A stretch of 64,000 bases of DNA from Cladobotryum mycophilum (GCA_036429605.1 CM071589.1:6634001-6698000); one strand, 5' to 3'; counted from the first letter of the stretch, positions 34,008 through 47,544 are shown. Program-made: numbers and translations. The notes: generated by a model not told the origin, from the letters alone.

Positions 34008-35994
34008 CTTGTTTCGGCAATGGTATAAACGCGATATCCTCGAGAAGGTCGGTATCAAGTAACTGAAGCCGTCCTGCCGACGCCGTGGCCGCGGTGGGGT
34101 AGCTGGGCAACACGATCGAACTGCGGAGCGGAGGGGAGTCGAAAGGGTCGAGGGGAATCGGGGGGAGAGGGAGGGAGGGAGAGGCGAACGAGGGGGCAGC
34201 GCCAGGGATGCCGGCTGCGGCGTCAGACCACGAGAGGGAGCGCGTGCGTGTTTTGGTGATTGATACGTATGTGTTGACGATTTATGATGGGGTTGTAGCG
34301 ATGCAGACTGAGGTGAGCTGAGGAAAGCCGTCAAGTCTGATGTGACGCAGGAACGCGGGCCCTCAACGACGAGCAGGACAAAGTAGTAGGAGGCAGGGGT
34401 GTTGTATGGCCTGGTGGACACGCCGTCGTCAAAAGTAAGATGCGCCGCCGTAGGTACGGAGTACAACTACTAAAGCAAGTAGACTCAGCACAGCACTGCA
34501 GTAGAGCCAGGCTGAGCCAATTGTCGTCCAGTCGCGAAGTGCCTGTCTGTGTCTGTGCCTGTGCCTTGTGCCTGAGCTTTTGGGGGTGCGTGGGTGCGTG
34601 CTCTGTTTCGACGTCTCGTTATCACCAAAAAGGATGGGATGGATGGATGGAATGAATGTCTGTGGCGGCGGTTGCAGACGTTGACACGTCTAAAGGGCTA
34701 AACAAACAGCAGCTGAATTGGAAGACGTCAGCGAACTACTACTATCAAAAAAGACTGAAACTCCCGATGGGCGGCATTCGCTGAGCTGCTGGGTGTTCGT
34801 GGCTTGAACAAGACGTTTGACGCGGGGGAGTTTGTCGAAGCCCAAGAGAGCCAAGACCCAGCAGCAGCAACAGCAGAAGCAGTACAAGCAAAGCCCCCCT
34901 CCTGGTAAGGTATAGCACCTCCACAAGTATAGATTGTAGTAGCTGGCAACTGTAGGGCGGCTCATTCAATACTTCAGGCACTAATCCAAAACAACAACCG
35001 TCAGGTCAGGCCAGGTCAGGGGACCTTGGGGGCCTGTGGGGGGTGATAGCTTGGGTAGTGGATAAGGAAAAGCAACCGTCTCTACTAACCTCTGCCTTTT
35101 TTTTTATTAATTGAAGGACTGAACAAGAAGGACAAGAAGAAGAAGAAAAGAGGTGTTGCATACAGAGGGGTAAACAGAGGAGACGAGGTAGATTTGTTGT
35201 CTTCTTAAACCATGGAAGCTTGAGATGGATGCTCTGAAGTGGTCTCTGCAGGTACACGAATCAGCAACCAGGTTTGAGTTGTTGCTGCTGCTACTGGAGC
35301 TGCCAACTGACACAATCGCCTGGAAAGGGCTGTTTCAGCAAATCCCGTAGGTTGCCTTGGAATGGACTGAGTTGGCCTCGACTCACTGCCCGGTTGGTGA
35401 GGCTGCCAAGGTACTTGGACCTTGGGTGGTGACTTATCCATGTACAGTGCGCTGTAAGGCGCAGTACTGTACAGCGCTTTGATGCGGTAGAGATTGGGGG
35501 TGTTTGGGCTAATCACAGAAGCACATTCCCCATTTTCAGTTGCTGGTTAAGGAGCCGCGTGATGCGTAAATTACGTAGCCAGCATTCGGTTAGCCCCATG
35601 TACAGTAGGAATAGTTAAGATTACATACTGTCCACTGCCCCATCCATGTACCTCTTTTGGTTGGGTGAATTGTTCCGTCCACTGTCAGAGATGCCACCCA
35701 CTCTATACAAGCTCTGTTCCATCTAAAGTACAGTGGCAGATTCGACATTGACAATTCTTCAAGGCTGTCTCTCTATCATTAAGACAACGTCTATTTCCCC
35801 TAATTCGAGGCGTCTTTGAAAGCCTCAGAATGCCAGCCGTCATTTTCACATACTTGCTTCAAGCTCCCTGATTAAAATTGTTACATGTGACCTCCCTTGC
35901 AGGCAAAGATCCACTTGAAAACCAACCCTTGAAAAACAAACAAGCTCTTTTCTCAACCATCACAGCGTCAAGGGTCAGTCTCACTGCCTCAAAA
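34008..35994. other. 2-kb divergent promoter region
   Basis: Lies between the divergently transcribed PP2A B56 and TFC1 genes. It includes a TACGGAGTA motif (34455-34463), GGATG repeats near 34633-34652, GGTCAG repeats near 35004-35020 and GAAGAA repeats near 35130. Open frames here are GC-rich shadows. Confidence 0.55.
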
Positions 35995-37974
35995 ATGGAC
36001 TCCCGGTCAGAAGAGGATGTTGCTAGTGTCAATTCCGAAGTGATGAATGGAGATGCAATTCATAATGCTGCCCAGAGTTCTCCTCCTCCTTCTCCCCCTC
36101 AAGATGGCGCCCCAAGATATCCCATAGTACACAGAGAGTTTAGCGCAGTCGAAGTCCCTGCGGTCGTGGAAAACATTGACCGTGCAGTCAAGGCCTTTGG
36201 TCGAGTTCCTACGCTGAGGCATGTAAGTGTCACCGGATTAGACTCGATGCACCTGTAGGGACCTGGCGCTGATTACTTGTAGGTCCTGGACCCCCTTAGG
36301 AATTCCATACCGCTCTATCTTAATCCAGAGAGCCCCTTTTGCAAACCTCTCATGTCACATAATGCGAGGACTCACAATGTCGTTCTCAAAATCACAGTTC
36401 CCAAGCGTACCGGCAGGAAGAGAAAACGCGGCACAGATGGACCTTGGCAAGGCGATGTTGAAGTGGGCGATGCCGAAACAGCATCTACGCCAAAAGACAC
36501 GATATGCTCAATTGCCCGGCTGGATGAACCAAGTCTTTTGAGGCGCAAAATGGCAGACAATATCGACAAGTACGGGGTGGAGGCAGTCGGCATCATCAAG
36601 CATACACATCGCTTCAGGGGGTTGGCTGATTTCTACTGGGACATGTCCACTTCCTCCTTTGCGCAGAGGTTTGTTGACCAGGTTCTGCCTGGAGATGGTA
36701 TGTTTTGTGGATTTATAGACTTCTCTCTATAGCTATCGCTAACAAGCGCTGCAGTGGACAAACTAAAAGAGTTCAAGTTTACGCCTGGCATAGACCGTGG
36801 CCCCAACACCGACATCATTCCACCACCGTTATTTACGCACATGAGCTTGCCCTTCAACTACTTTTACTCCCAAAACCCATACGTCCGTACAACCGAAACT
36901 GGAGAGACGTTTAACACGACAGCAGTCAAGCAAGTCGGTTACTTTATTGGAACCGAGGACCCAACCCCCGCTGAGCCCCAGATCCCTCCTGACATGGCTG
37001 ATCCACGAATGGTAGAAGTCATTGCTCAACTTGAAGAGGCATTCGAGGACCGCCCAGTATGGACCAGACGTTCGTTGCTGAATCACTTGGCCGGCAAGCT
37101 TCGCAATTGGAATGAATTGAAAAAGTATCTCAACTATGCAGCTTATCAGTTTAAAGGCGGCCCGTGGAGAGACGGCGTCGTCCCCTACGGCATCGACCCA
37201 AGATCAGATCCAAAGTACCGGATATACCAGACCCTCATGTTTAAGCTTCCGAGACAGAAGCGTGCCCGCAAGGACCAGACGTGGCAGTCGCTTAGGAGAA
37301 CGCAGATGGGTGGGCCGAAAGAGTTTGTGGAAGAACTATCAGCCAGTCACATTTTTGACGGCGAAACGTATCACACAGACGGAAAGGTGTGGCAAGTATG
37401 CGATATTACAGACCCCTTGCTCCGAGAGCTCCTTGACAATGCGCGGGTACGTCCAACATGGGATCCAAGCAGCGGATGGTATCACGGGGGTCTCTGGGCA
37501 AAGGTGAAAGCAATCATGAAGACGAAGCTTGTCGCCATACAGTTTGGGAGACAACTTTCAAAGGATGATTTCGCACCAACACTGCAATGTGGAGACCAGA
37601 CGCCCGTTCGATCGGCCTCCGCAACTTTCCACCTACCTCTACCAAACCTTCATTTAACAAATGAAGAATTGACTCTCCTTCGCGGTCGGGAGCCGCCTAA
37701 AAAGAAGAGCCAGGGATACAACGTTCGGGTCCGCCATCGTGAGAAGAATAGTACGGTCGACGCCGAGCAAACCCAGGCCACCGAGCCCCAGGACGTGGAT
37801 GCATCCAACATACTTGATAGGATAGGCTCTGATAACGACTATGGAAACGAAGAGTCTGGGAGTGGTAGCGATGATGATGAGGCCTCGGGTGACGATGACG
37901 ACCAGGATCAGGGGCAAGATCAAGACCAGACCATGTTTGACGATGAAGAAGATGCAGATGAGGCTGATGATTAA
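35995..37974 (+). CDS. TFC1: transcription factor IIIC subunit 5 (Tfc1/tau95-like)
   Basis: A subunit of TFIIIC, which binds the internal promoter of tRNA genes for RNA polymerase III. Three exons: 35995-36222, 36283-36697 and 36755-37974, with introns starting GTAAGT and GTATGT, giving 620 residues in phase. Diagnostic stretches are REFSAVEVPAVVENIDRAVKAFG near residue 50 (here cut to VEVPAVVENIDRAVKAFG), LRNSIPLYLNPESPFCKP after the first intron, HRFRGLADFYW, PPPLFTHMSLPFNYFYSQNP, FEDRPVWTRRSL, LKKYLNYAAYQFKGGPWRD (cut), and VPYGIDPRSDPKYRIYQT. The C-terminus is a long Asp/Glu/Gln region, as in orthologues. The start follows the first splice-compatible frame; an in-frame upstream ATG at 35878 lies in leader-like sequence. 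Confidence 0.94.
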
Positions 37975-38502
37975 GTTGAACAAATATAGTAGACATATAG
38001 GCAAGAGTTCAGAGTAAAGTCAAGGTGCAAGGCCACCAGAAAACGTATCAGGCCAGTAAAAGCTTGTGCAGGAAATAAACTCCAAGTTTCGCGTTTGTCA
38101 AGTACCCAGCCGGAGCGATGCATCGACACTTCCTTTGCCTATAAATTCCACGTTTTCTCTTCAGATTCTCTTCACTTTCTTTTCTTCATCCCACCTTTTC
38201 GATTACTATTGTTGCCTATTCATTAATTTCCCAGGCACACTGCTACCCCCAGGCACAATCATAACGTGCCGCCAGTCTTGGACTCTTTTTTTTTTCATCG
38301 CCCTACCTGCACTCGGTTTTGTTTTCTTCCTTCCTTCCTTTCTTTCTTCCATCGCATAAACTTCCCTGTTCTTTTTCTTCCCACACGAACAGACACGCAA
38401 TCCGTTACACCACCCGGACTTTTGTCCAACCTGCCCCTCAACATCTTCATCATCGGCTCCTCGGGCTAGATTCCATCTAACATTTTCATCAGACCACTGG
38501 CC
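37975..38502. other. intergenic region
   Basis: Downstream of TFC1 and promoter plus pyrimidine-rich leader of the zinc-finger gene (strong C/T bias from about 38140 to 38480). No other feature. Confidence 0.6.
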
Positions 38503-39769
38503 ATGGATTATCAACCACCTGACAATCAGCAGTGGCTGTGCAAGCCCTGTCATCTGCTCTTCTCTTCGCGGGAGAAACTGATGAAACACAAAGCCAGTCA
38601 GCGGGCTGAGAACAATGGAGGTCATATTCACTGCAATCACTGTGGCATGGACTTCCATACAGAGCTGGCAGAGCTCAAACACATTCAACGAGTAAGTCTA
38701 TGGCTTTCATGTTTGGTCACTTTGAGAATCAGTTATCTGATGTCAAATACAGGAGCACGCGGAATCGCAAAATCTCCACTGCCCCGGCTGTGGCCATGGT
38801 CCATTCAAGCGAGTGGGTGGCCTCATAGCGCACATCGAGAGCGGCGAGTGTCTTCGTATCAGCGGCGACATGGTTGATGAGCTCCGTGAAGCAAAGCTCG
38901 AGTTTCCCCGACGACTGGAGCAACTCACGAAGCAGCCCCTCAAGAACAACTTTGCCCAATATATGCCATATCACAACTCCCTCGCTGGCGAGCCCGAATT
39001 GGAGTTCGTAGTGGAACCAACGGCTCATAAGCCTGCCATCAAGCTCACGACTGAGGAATTTCCGTCTTTATCAGACGCTGCTGGCAAGGGTCCCAAGACG
39101 ACTCGTCATCCTACCACTTCACCTACTTCCAGCAGTGAAACCGACAGCGCAAACAACAATGGAAAGCCAGCTCCGCCCGGTTGGTCTTTGAGAGTCTCGC
39201 ACGATGGCAACACCTCAGGCGTCAAGGTCGGGTGCGAGTGGTTGGATCCGGACCATCCTGATTGCCCGTCATTCAACTCGGCACGATACTATTGCAGCAT
39301 TGCGGAGAGGTGGAACTGTCCAAGGACAAGGTGCCTGTAAGTTTTTAGATTCTGCTACTTCCGATAAAGAGACATGATTCTAACTTGCAACAGCAAGACT
39401 TTCAAGACCGCAAAGGCCCTAGTGGGCCACCTCAGGGGACCGGCCCATGGAGACAAGACGTATCGCTGCCCTCATTGCTTCAAGGAGTTCAAGAGCTTGA
39501 CAGCTATTACTCAACACGCCGAGTCGAACGGCAACCGATGCCGGATTCGAGACACGGAAAACTATAATGCCTACCTCGACCAGCTTACAGGCGGAATCAT
39601 CGATGTTCAACCCTCCCGCCATGCAGACGGCACTGTGGCCTACAGGACGTCGGACAAGGCCAAAGAGCTCTTTAATGGAAAAGGAGATTACAAGGACAAG
39701 ATGTCAGAGGTCGGTATGAATACTTTTGTTCAGCCACAGCCAAAGCCAGAGCCAGAAATCTTTTGGTAA
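38503..39769 (+). CDS. C2H2 zinc-finger protein
   Basis: Three exons, 38503-38691, 38753-39336 and 39394-39769, join in phase to 382 residues. Introns are 61 and 57 bases with GTAAGT donors. Five or more Cys/His pairs are visible: WLCKPCHLLFSSREKLMKH (residues 11-29), HCNHCGMDFHTELAELKH, then after the first intron HCPGCGHGPFKRVGGLIAH, and in the third exon a finger spanning CPRTRCLKTFKTAKALVGHL and YRCPHCFKEFKSLTAITQH. The middle (about 130-250) is a linker with TTEEFPSLSD and Ser/Thr-rich stretches. It resembles fungal zinc-finger proteins of unassigned role that occur as single copies. DNA or RNA binding is inferred from the fingers only. No defect seen. Confidence 0.88.
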
Positions 39770-40548
39770 TTTTGTTTCTTCCTGCTCTACTGGATTTGGG
39801 AGCTTTGCAATGTTTACCTACCAATCAAATTGGAATTTGTATTGATGTTAAAAACAATTGATTGCTGGGGAGGGATGGAGAAGCCATGATTTTGGGCATT
39901 TGCCGCGCGGATTTGGCAGCTCTTTCAAACATGGGTTTTTAGCTAGAGGATGAAGGCTTTTTTCTTCTTTTTTCTTTCTTTTAATAAATGCACTGATAAA
40001 ATACATGCGCCTCATGTGATACGGATTGTATGCGTGTGTTGACAATGTGTGTGTGTGGAGTTGAGCTGCATTTTTATATAGGGTAGCTTTAACAAGCAGT
40101 GACGCACTGTAGTCCATGCCGCCCTGCGGAAGCTCAAGCCTCAGCCCCCTGATGACCTAAGCTACCTACGCTTCCAGGCTGATAGTCGTGCGACACTGCC
40201 ACCATTTGCGTGCATCTGTCCAATTCTTGGTATCAATCAGTCTTTTCAAGTTGCAGACATCGTTTTCCTTCAGCGGCCGCCAAATGCGCGCCTCGGACTT
40301 TGGGCGTTCCTCTCGATATTCGAGCCAAATGGTTGAAATCGCAGTCTGACCAGCAGCGGGAACGCCGGATTATTCGACAATAAGATTGGAGAAAGGGGGC
40401 GGGCGACGAGGACGACGAAGACGAGGACGACGACAACCCTCTTACCTTTCGCTGAGCTTTAGTTTTCGATTTTTATACTTTTTATACTCTTTTTTTATTC
40501 TATTTTATTCATCCATCGAGGCTCCTCCGCCTCGAATCGACCTTTGAT
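39770..40548. other. intergenic region
   Basis: Downstream of the zinc-finger gene and upstream of PFA3. Contains a TG repeat at about 40033-40056, GACGAG-type repeats near 40403-40432 and a T-rich stretch just before the PFA3 start. No gene supported. Confidence 0.6.
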
Positions 40549-42247
40549 ATGGCGCTTCGGTTGGCGCGCAAGCTTGAGCGCGCTTGCTGGACGTTTGCGA
40601 GATACTTGCCTTTGGCATTTGTTTATGGGTTGACGACGTGGGCGTGCTGGGTGGTTGTGACGATTGGACAGGAGAGCAAAAAGAGCAGATGGATAGGTAA
40701 GGACCCTTTGGTATCAAAAAAAAGACCAGAATTAGATGAAATGGAAATGGAACTAACGGGTACGAAATCGCACAGGCACAAGCTCGTCGGCTGTTGGCAT
40801 CGCCCTCTACATCATGCTCAACTGGTGCTACACGACAGCCGTCTTCACAGATCCCGGGTCGACGACCAACTCGGAGGGATACGGCCTGCTCCCAACGAAT
40901 AACCGGGAAATCCGGGCGGCCACGTCCCTGACGGTCAAGAGCAACGGCGAGATTCGATACTGCAAGAAATGCCAGGCTCGTAAGCCGGACCGGGCGCATC
41001 ACTGCTCGACCTGCAACCGATGCGTGCTCAAGATGGATCACCACTGCCCCTGGCTGGCGACGTGCATCGGATTGCACAACTACAAGCCCTTTCTTTTGTT
41101 CTTGATATATACGACCATATTTTGCTTCTATGCTTTTGCGGTTAGTGGGTGCTGGATATGGGCCGAGGTGCTCAACGATACCCAGTATCTGGACACGTTG
41201 ATGCCTGTCAACTTTATCATGCTGGCGGTTATGAGCGGCATCATCGGCATTGTTGTCGGAGCGTTTACGACGTGGCATGTTATGCTAGCCTGCAGGGGCC
41301 AGACGACGATTGAATCGCTCGAGAAGACGAGGTATCTGTCGACGGTGCGCATGACCTTCCACCATGCCCACAACCCTGCGAATGGTGCTTCCGAAGCTAC
41401 CCGGAATTTTGTTGATTTCCACGCAAATGCGCTCCCCGGCATCACTCGGCCGGAAGAGGGCGAGGAGCGGCGCACGCAGGAACCGCCTCGAGCGCCAATG
41501 TCCTATGAGGAGCTTGAGCGCCACCAGGCCCGCAAGCGGTACGAGGAATACCTCGACGAACAGGACTCTGAGAAGCTGCCCAACGCGTTTGATCTGGGGT
41601 GGAAGAAGAACCTGTTGCATCTACTGGGCCACAACCCCTTGCTCTGGTGCGTGCCGATTTGCAATACTACGGGTGATGGATGGCGGTGGGAGCCCAGCCC
41701 CACGTGGGTGGCTGAGCGGGACCGATTACAGATGGACAGGGAGCGGCAGCGGATGCGAGAGGTGAATGCGGGCTGGGGGGTTGGTACGGATGGAGATCTT
41801 CCATCATCTACGGCGGATGCTACGGGCAATTATCATGGTCGCGGCCCTCTTAATGGGGGAGCTGGGCCCGGTAGAAGATTCCCTAGCAAAGCAGATCGTA
41901 TTCTGGGACGAGACCCCAACCTCTATGCCGACGGATCCCAAGACGTGCCCATGCGACGACTCAGTCCCCGGGGGCGCACCCTCGAGGAGGAGCTTGAAGA
42001 CACAGATGAAGATGATGAGACGACAAGGCTTTCTTCTAATGGTTCGATGGCTGGCCAGAACAGCTTGACTCGCTCCGAGGCCGAACGGCGAGCCATGAAC
42101 GTGGTAACGAACAACCGCGGTGGGTGGAGCCGGGGCGGAGCGAGCGGAATGCTACGCCAAGGTGGGAGCTCGCAAGGCTCGGGAAGCGGGAGAAGTAGTC
42201 GAATAGCGTCTCCAGTCCCGCAGGTTAACGACGACGGCGTGGATTGA
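40549..42247 (+). CDS. PFA3: palmitoyltransferase Pfa3 (DHHC family)
   Basis: A vacuolar-type protein S-acyltransferase; yeast Pfa3 palmitoylates Vac8. Two exons, 40549-40696 and 40776-42247, join in phase to 539 residues. Membrane segments are expected at about 18-40, 55-70, then after the catalytic region two more (FLLFLIYTTIFCFYAFAV and FIMLAVMSGIIGIVVGAF). The Cys-rich domain reads YCKKCQARKPDRAHHCSTC, then MDHHCPWLATCIGLHNYKPF, with the catalytic DHHC at residues 137-140. The TTxE motif appears as GQTTIESLE. A TNPW-like segment follows the TTxE motif as fungal Pfa3 proteins do (GWKKNLLHLLGHNPLLWCVP). The cytosolic tail is long, acidic and Gly/Ser/Arg-rich. No break in the frame. Confidence 0.93.
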
Positions 42248-44439
42248 AGAAAAAAACTTTGATTTCCCCTCTTTATTTTCCTTGTATCTCTGTGTATGTT
42301 CCAAGCGGGTTTGAGCATATTTTTTTTTGGTTTGGTTTGGTTTGTTTTGTTTAGCTTAGATGAAAAGGAGGTCGAAGAAGAAGAAGGAGGAGTAGGAGGA
42401 GGAAAAGAAGGAGAGGAGAGGCTGGGGTTGATGTAACAAGCTTTGGACGGATCGGTCGATAGAGGGGGAGGCTTGGAGGCGAGTTGGGGACGAGTCGCGG
42501 CATGGCGTCTTTGCCACGGACGACCTTGTGAACTCTACATGTTTCCCCGATATTGGAGCTTTGCTGTTCCTATTTCTCTCTTTAGAATATGGTAGATAAT
42601 GGGGGGGGGGCGTGTAACTATGGTCAACATTACAAGGAGAGAAGGGAGGGGAGAGGAGGGAGTGATGGAGTTTGGTCTTTTTTTGAGTTTTTTCTCTCTT
42701 TTTCATTTGCATACGCAATCTGGAGTAGGAAGAAAAAGGACCTCTTGGAATAGTTTAGCATGGATGGAGTAATTATTGCCTCTTTGTTCTTTTATTTTAT
42801 TTTTATTCTTTATTTTTTATTTCATCTTTGTTTTATTTAAAAAAGAGACTTTATGATGGTCGTTTGTGGTTGATTCTTTTTGTCAGGGTTAACACGGAAA
42901 AGGTGGTGTGCTGTTTGATGTAACCGCCTACTCATATGTGGAGGGAGGGAGGGGGAGAAGGAGGGGTTGATGTACAAATAGATGGGACAGGATGAACTTG
43001 GGGAGAGATGGAAGACGATGTGGGCTTTCTTGGGTTGTTGGCGATTGATTGATTAATTAAGAACAAAAGTCTGGGGTGCAGCATCGAGGGAGGTTTTTTT
43101 TTTTGGTTATACCCCATGTTTGTTTTGACGGTCCTTGTTTGATGGTCCTAGTTTGACGGTCTTGGTTGTTTTTGTTACAATTCAGATTAATTGCAGTTGC
43201 AGGATCGACACAAGCCCGGTCTGTATTGCTAAAGCTAGAGAAGTGGAAAGGGAAGAAAAAAAGATCAACAAACAAATAATTCTGCTAATGAATTAAACGG
43301 AAACTTGAACTTTTGGGGAGCCGGGCTTGGTCTCCACGTGTCGGGCGATGAAGGCTACGCCCCCCCTCCCCTTTTCTTCCTTCGTTTTGAGGCCCATGGA
43401 AGAAAGATATTGGGGAGGGGGGTTCAATTGCCCTTTTTTCTGCCAGGGCGGAAGTGGAGAAGGGGGGGGGCGTTGGTTATGATGGAGATGTGATATGAGG
43501 GAAGGGGAAAAGGGAATACTTTTGAGGTTGTGGCTTTGAAAGTACTCCGTTTGGAAAGATACATTTGCGTTCGGGCACTGTAAATTGAAGCGGAAGATGG
43601 AGGGGAGAATTGCGTAGATGGAGGGATGAAGGAAGTGGGCTTGAGGCTTTGTCGGATGAAGCTCCGGTCTGGGGGCGAAGAGGGTGGGAGGGGGAAAAGG
43701 GGGACGGGGGGGGAGAAGGAGGCTTGAGGCTGCATTCCCGTCTTTGCCGAGGGACATTTTTTTGCGCCTTTTGGTTTCGGAGGAAGGTTTATTTATTTAT
43801 TTTTTGTACCCTACCTGTGTAGGATAAGTTTGGAGAAGTAGGGGGCTGTATTATTGCTTGTAGGATGGTGAAGGTTTTGTGGATGATGGGAGTTGAAAGG
43901 TGTACGTGGGGACGAAGATGGGTGAATGAGGACGATGATAGGTGATGGGCAGTGAGACTATTGGTGATGAAAGAGAATAGCAAGTATATATCACCATCGT
44001 CATCGTCATTATTATATTATCATCATTCACTAAGAGACTGGGCAAGATCCTACAAGGAACGAATCAACATCATCATCACCATCATTCAACAGAATCCTTC
44101 CTCTTTTACACTCCATCCTCCAATCCAGTATTAGTCTTGTTTTTCCCATTTCTTCTCCCATTCTCCATTCTTCATTCGCCATTCTCCAACTTTTACCCTT
44201 TTCCTTTTCCACCAACCAGACTCGTCCATCACATCCCCCCCAATTTCTCCATCTCTGTCCATCGCCTTTTTTTCTCTTTTTTTTTCCTTCTTCTTTTTGG
44301 TTCCCCCTTGTTCATCTATTTCAATCTTTTTTCTTACCAACCGGCTTCCCAAGGGGGCCAACTGACCACTAGGCAACCATGTAACAAAGTCTGGAGTAAA
44401 CAAGTAAAAAGAGTAATAAAAAAAAGAGACCCATCATCT

Positions 44440-44515
44440 TCCTAGTACCTAGCATCTACCTCCCTAGTATCTATCTCTAGCATCCACCTCGGTTCTAGTA
44501 TCTAGCATCTGGTAG
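44440..44515 (+). repeat. degenerate CTAGYATCTA repeat cluster
   Basis: Six or more imperfect copies of CTAG(T/C)A(T/C)CTA, some as CTAGCATC and some as CTAGTATC, within about 75 bases. Function unknown; it sits in the converging gene-free interval. Confidence 0.6.
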
Positions 44516-47052
44516 TAGATTTCCCCTCATCTACTTGGACGTTTCGCCTTGTTGCCCCTCATCTCATTCCTCAAACTACACCAAGGAAAAAAAAACTAGA
44601 GAAAACTGTAAGCTTCAACAACATGGTCAGCCAGAAAAGAAAACATGAAATCAACTATACCGGATACTATACTACGGAGTATACTACCAAGGTACCAAAC
44701 CATACTAAGCAAAAGAATAAATAAATAATAAATACATTTGAACCAAACTCGGCAAAAGTGAAACACGACTTTTGCTGGTGTTTCTCTTTTCCTCCCCTAG
44801 ACCTTGAACTCCCTATTTTCTATCCATCCACTCCTCCTCACTGGCCCTTGAATCTCCTTTCTCAAACATACTCTAGATTCTTCTCATTGCGTTTGCCTCG
44901 TTTCCCCCTCTGTACCTTGCCCAGTTCTTTACCTTGCCCAAGTATTTTAGTACCATCATCCACAGTTCAACTCGCCTTGAGCGAAACAGACAAAAAAGAA
45001 AGAAAAAAAGAAAAGAAAAAGAAGAAAAAGGTTCAATCTATACACACCCACCCCCTTTAGCGCCTAGCATGTTCCAAAAACCCCCACCTTGTCCTAGCAG
45101 CAGAAACAAAGCCCTGAAGCCCTGAAAGTCTTGGAGCCTAGAGTCCCCCTCCCTAAGAAAAACCACTACTACTCGTACTAACAGCCTTAGTCCATCGCGA
45201 TCTAATCAACTAATCTACGTCTACCTGTATGTACGTCTACGCCTGCGTCTGCTCTACTAATACCCAAGAAAAATTTCCATTCTTCCGTACTCCGTAGTAG
45301 GTTGTAGCGGTAGCCGTAATACTAGAAGCCTAGAGCAAAATATCCATTCTTTACCTTGGTAGGTACTAATCTATCTACACGCCCCCCTCCCCTTTCGTGG
45401 CTACTACTACTACTACTAATAAGTCACCTCAATCTATTCTCTAAAGCGTAATAACAAGGTTTTTGCTTGTCCTCTTGTCTTGTCTTGTCTTGTCTTGTCT
45501 CTCTCTTTCTTCTCAAAACCCTTGGACCTTGTTTTTACTTTTGTTCAAGTTCTAGAGTTCCAACTCATCTTTTTTTCTTTTTCTTTCTTTTCATTCCTTG
45601 TGACTCTATTTGTCCATGTCTTGCTCCTTTTTCATCACCCCCACCTCCTCTTTACTCCTCCGTAATCGCAACCAAGGAAATATTCATATCAACGTCATGC
45701 TTAAATAATCCTTTCTTCTTCTTCTTCTCCTCCTCCTCCATCCAGCGGAACACGCATTCCGCATAAGCACGCAAAGTTCCACTCTTTTTTCATCTTACCC
45801 TCCAAAAGCAAAGCAAGAAAAAGAAAAAAGCCAACATCAATTAATCATCCCAAAAAATAAAAAAAATAAACATCAAAACAATATACTTCCCAAAGTGAAA
45901 GAAGAAGCTAAAAAAAAAAAACAAATAGTAAAATAATCATTTGTGCATCTCTAGTCTAGTTTTTTCTTCCTTCACCTCCTTTTCGTCCCCCACGCTTCTT
46001 CTTCTTTCCCTTCCAGCCCAACTCGGGCTTGCATCAAACACACACATCCCTCCCCCTTGCTCGCCTTATACACACACACACACACTGTCTCTCTTCAAAA
46101 ACCTCCAATGCAACAACACCACGGCAAGATGCAAGCCACCGCAGAACTTTCCGTCCTCACACACACAAACACATAGATACAACATGGTAGTTCTACACAC
46201 CTCTCCCGAGGCAAAAGGGAGCTGAACCCAACTTCCCGCCGTGCCGCCCATACATAAAGATGCCATGCACACCATGCACGGAAAGAAAAGAAAAAAACTT
46301 TTCTCTTCCCGTGTCCCACGTGTTTCACTCCATCACTCCTTATGCGAGTCATTCAACACTTTATTAATTGCAATTTAACAAGGCCCCCAAGAATCCTTTC
46401 GATCGATTCAGCAGTAAAGCCCCGATTTCAACAAAAAAAAAGAGAGAGAAATGCAAGATATAGTACCAGGGGCGTGTAATCCCTCTTCAGCCCTGCCCTT
46501 CCTCCCCCTATCTATCCACACTTGACCATGTCCCTGATAGTAATCTCCTTAATGTAAATCACATCACACATCACACACATTTCATCACTCGTCACAAAAA
46601 GGGTCAGGGTAAAACATGTTTGGAACCAAAAAGGGTAATCATATGCCATTGATCGTCCTCCCTCGTGCTTTTTTGTATGCATGTCCCAATCAAAATAAAT
46701 AAAACCACACATGTTGATGCTTGAAACCATGCTTCTTCCCATAAAACCCCCTTATCCAGTATCCACCCCATCATCAAATACATGTATCATCCCAGCTTGT
46801 CCCCTTTAGAAGAATTCCAACACATCGCAACGCCAGCGCTAGTATGAGCAAACAAACAAGTAAATGAAGAAATAAATGAAAAAAGGACAAATGCATAATC
46901 GTTAAAAAGAGTTTTCATCAAATCCACCGGTGCTTCCTTTGTTATCTTATACAGTATCCCACATGCCAGCCAGCCACATGGGCAAAATGAACCAAAATGA
47001 GAACAAACAAACCAGAATTTAATGTGAAACCAAAAAAAAAGAACCCCTTCCC

Positions 47053-47075
47053 AAAAAAAAAAAAAAAAAAAAAAA
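47053..47075 (+). repeat. poly-A homopolymer
   Basis: Twenty-three consecutive A, followed by GAAAG and more A. Within the region downstream of the PLC gene. Confidence 0.9.
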
Positions 47076-47544
47076 GAAAGAAAAAAGCCAACCTAATTCC
47101 TTTGACTGACCAGTCTATGTCGTTCGTCTCCATGTTCCATTCCGTGCAATGCTGTTCCTTTTGAAACCCAAATAACCATGCGGTATATGCATTCCTTTGC
47201 CTCTGTTCATCCCTGCCATCCCTGAAAAAACTAAGTCTGTTAAACCACATCTCAAATGTGGCGGGTATTTTGTTCGCTTTTTTGTTCCGTGCGCCATACT
47301 ACTAATCACAGGGGTAAAAATGAAACAAGAGAAGAGTGTCCGATAATCCCAAATAGTCGAATAATGATGCTTGGAAAGTATCATGATGGATACCCAGATT
47401 CCCGCCGCCCTGCCTGAGATCGTGGGGTGTGTGATGAGCCCATGGAGGAGGGAAAAAAGAGAAATATTCGCACAATGAAACAGAAAACTATAAAAATAAA
47501 AATAAAAAGATTAAAGTAGTAAATGCCGGGAAAAAAGGCAATGC

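Larger units (their letters stand above)
42248..47544. other. 5.3-kb convergent intergenic region
   Basis: No protein-coding gene supported between the converging PFA3 and PLC genes. The plus strand is purine-rich (G/A) from about 42360 to 43950 and pyrimidine-rich (C/T) from about 44050 to 46500. Thus each half is purine-rich on the strand of its neighbouring gene. It has G-runs at 42600-42610 and 43460-43470, a cluster of CTAGTATCTA-type repeats at 44440-44515, two TACGGAGTA motifs (44673, 45288), and 23 consecutive A at 47053-47075. All open frames are low in complexity. Confidence 0.6.
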
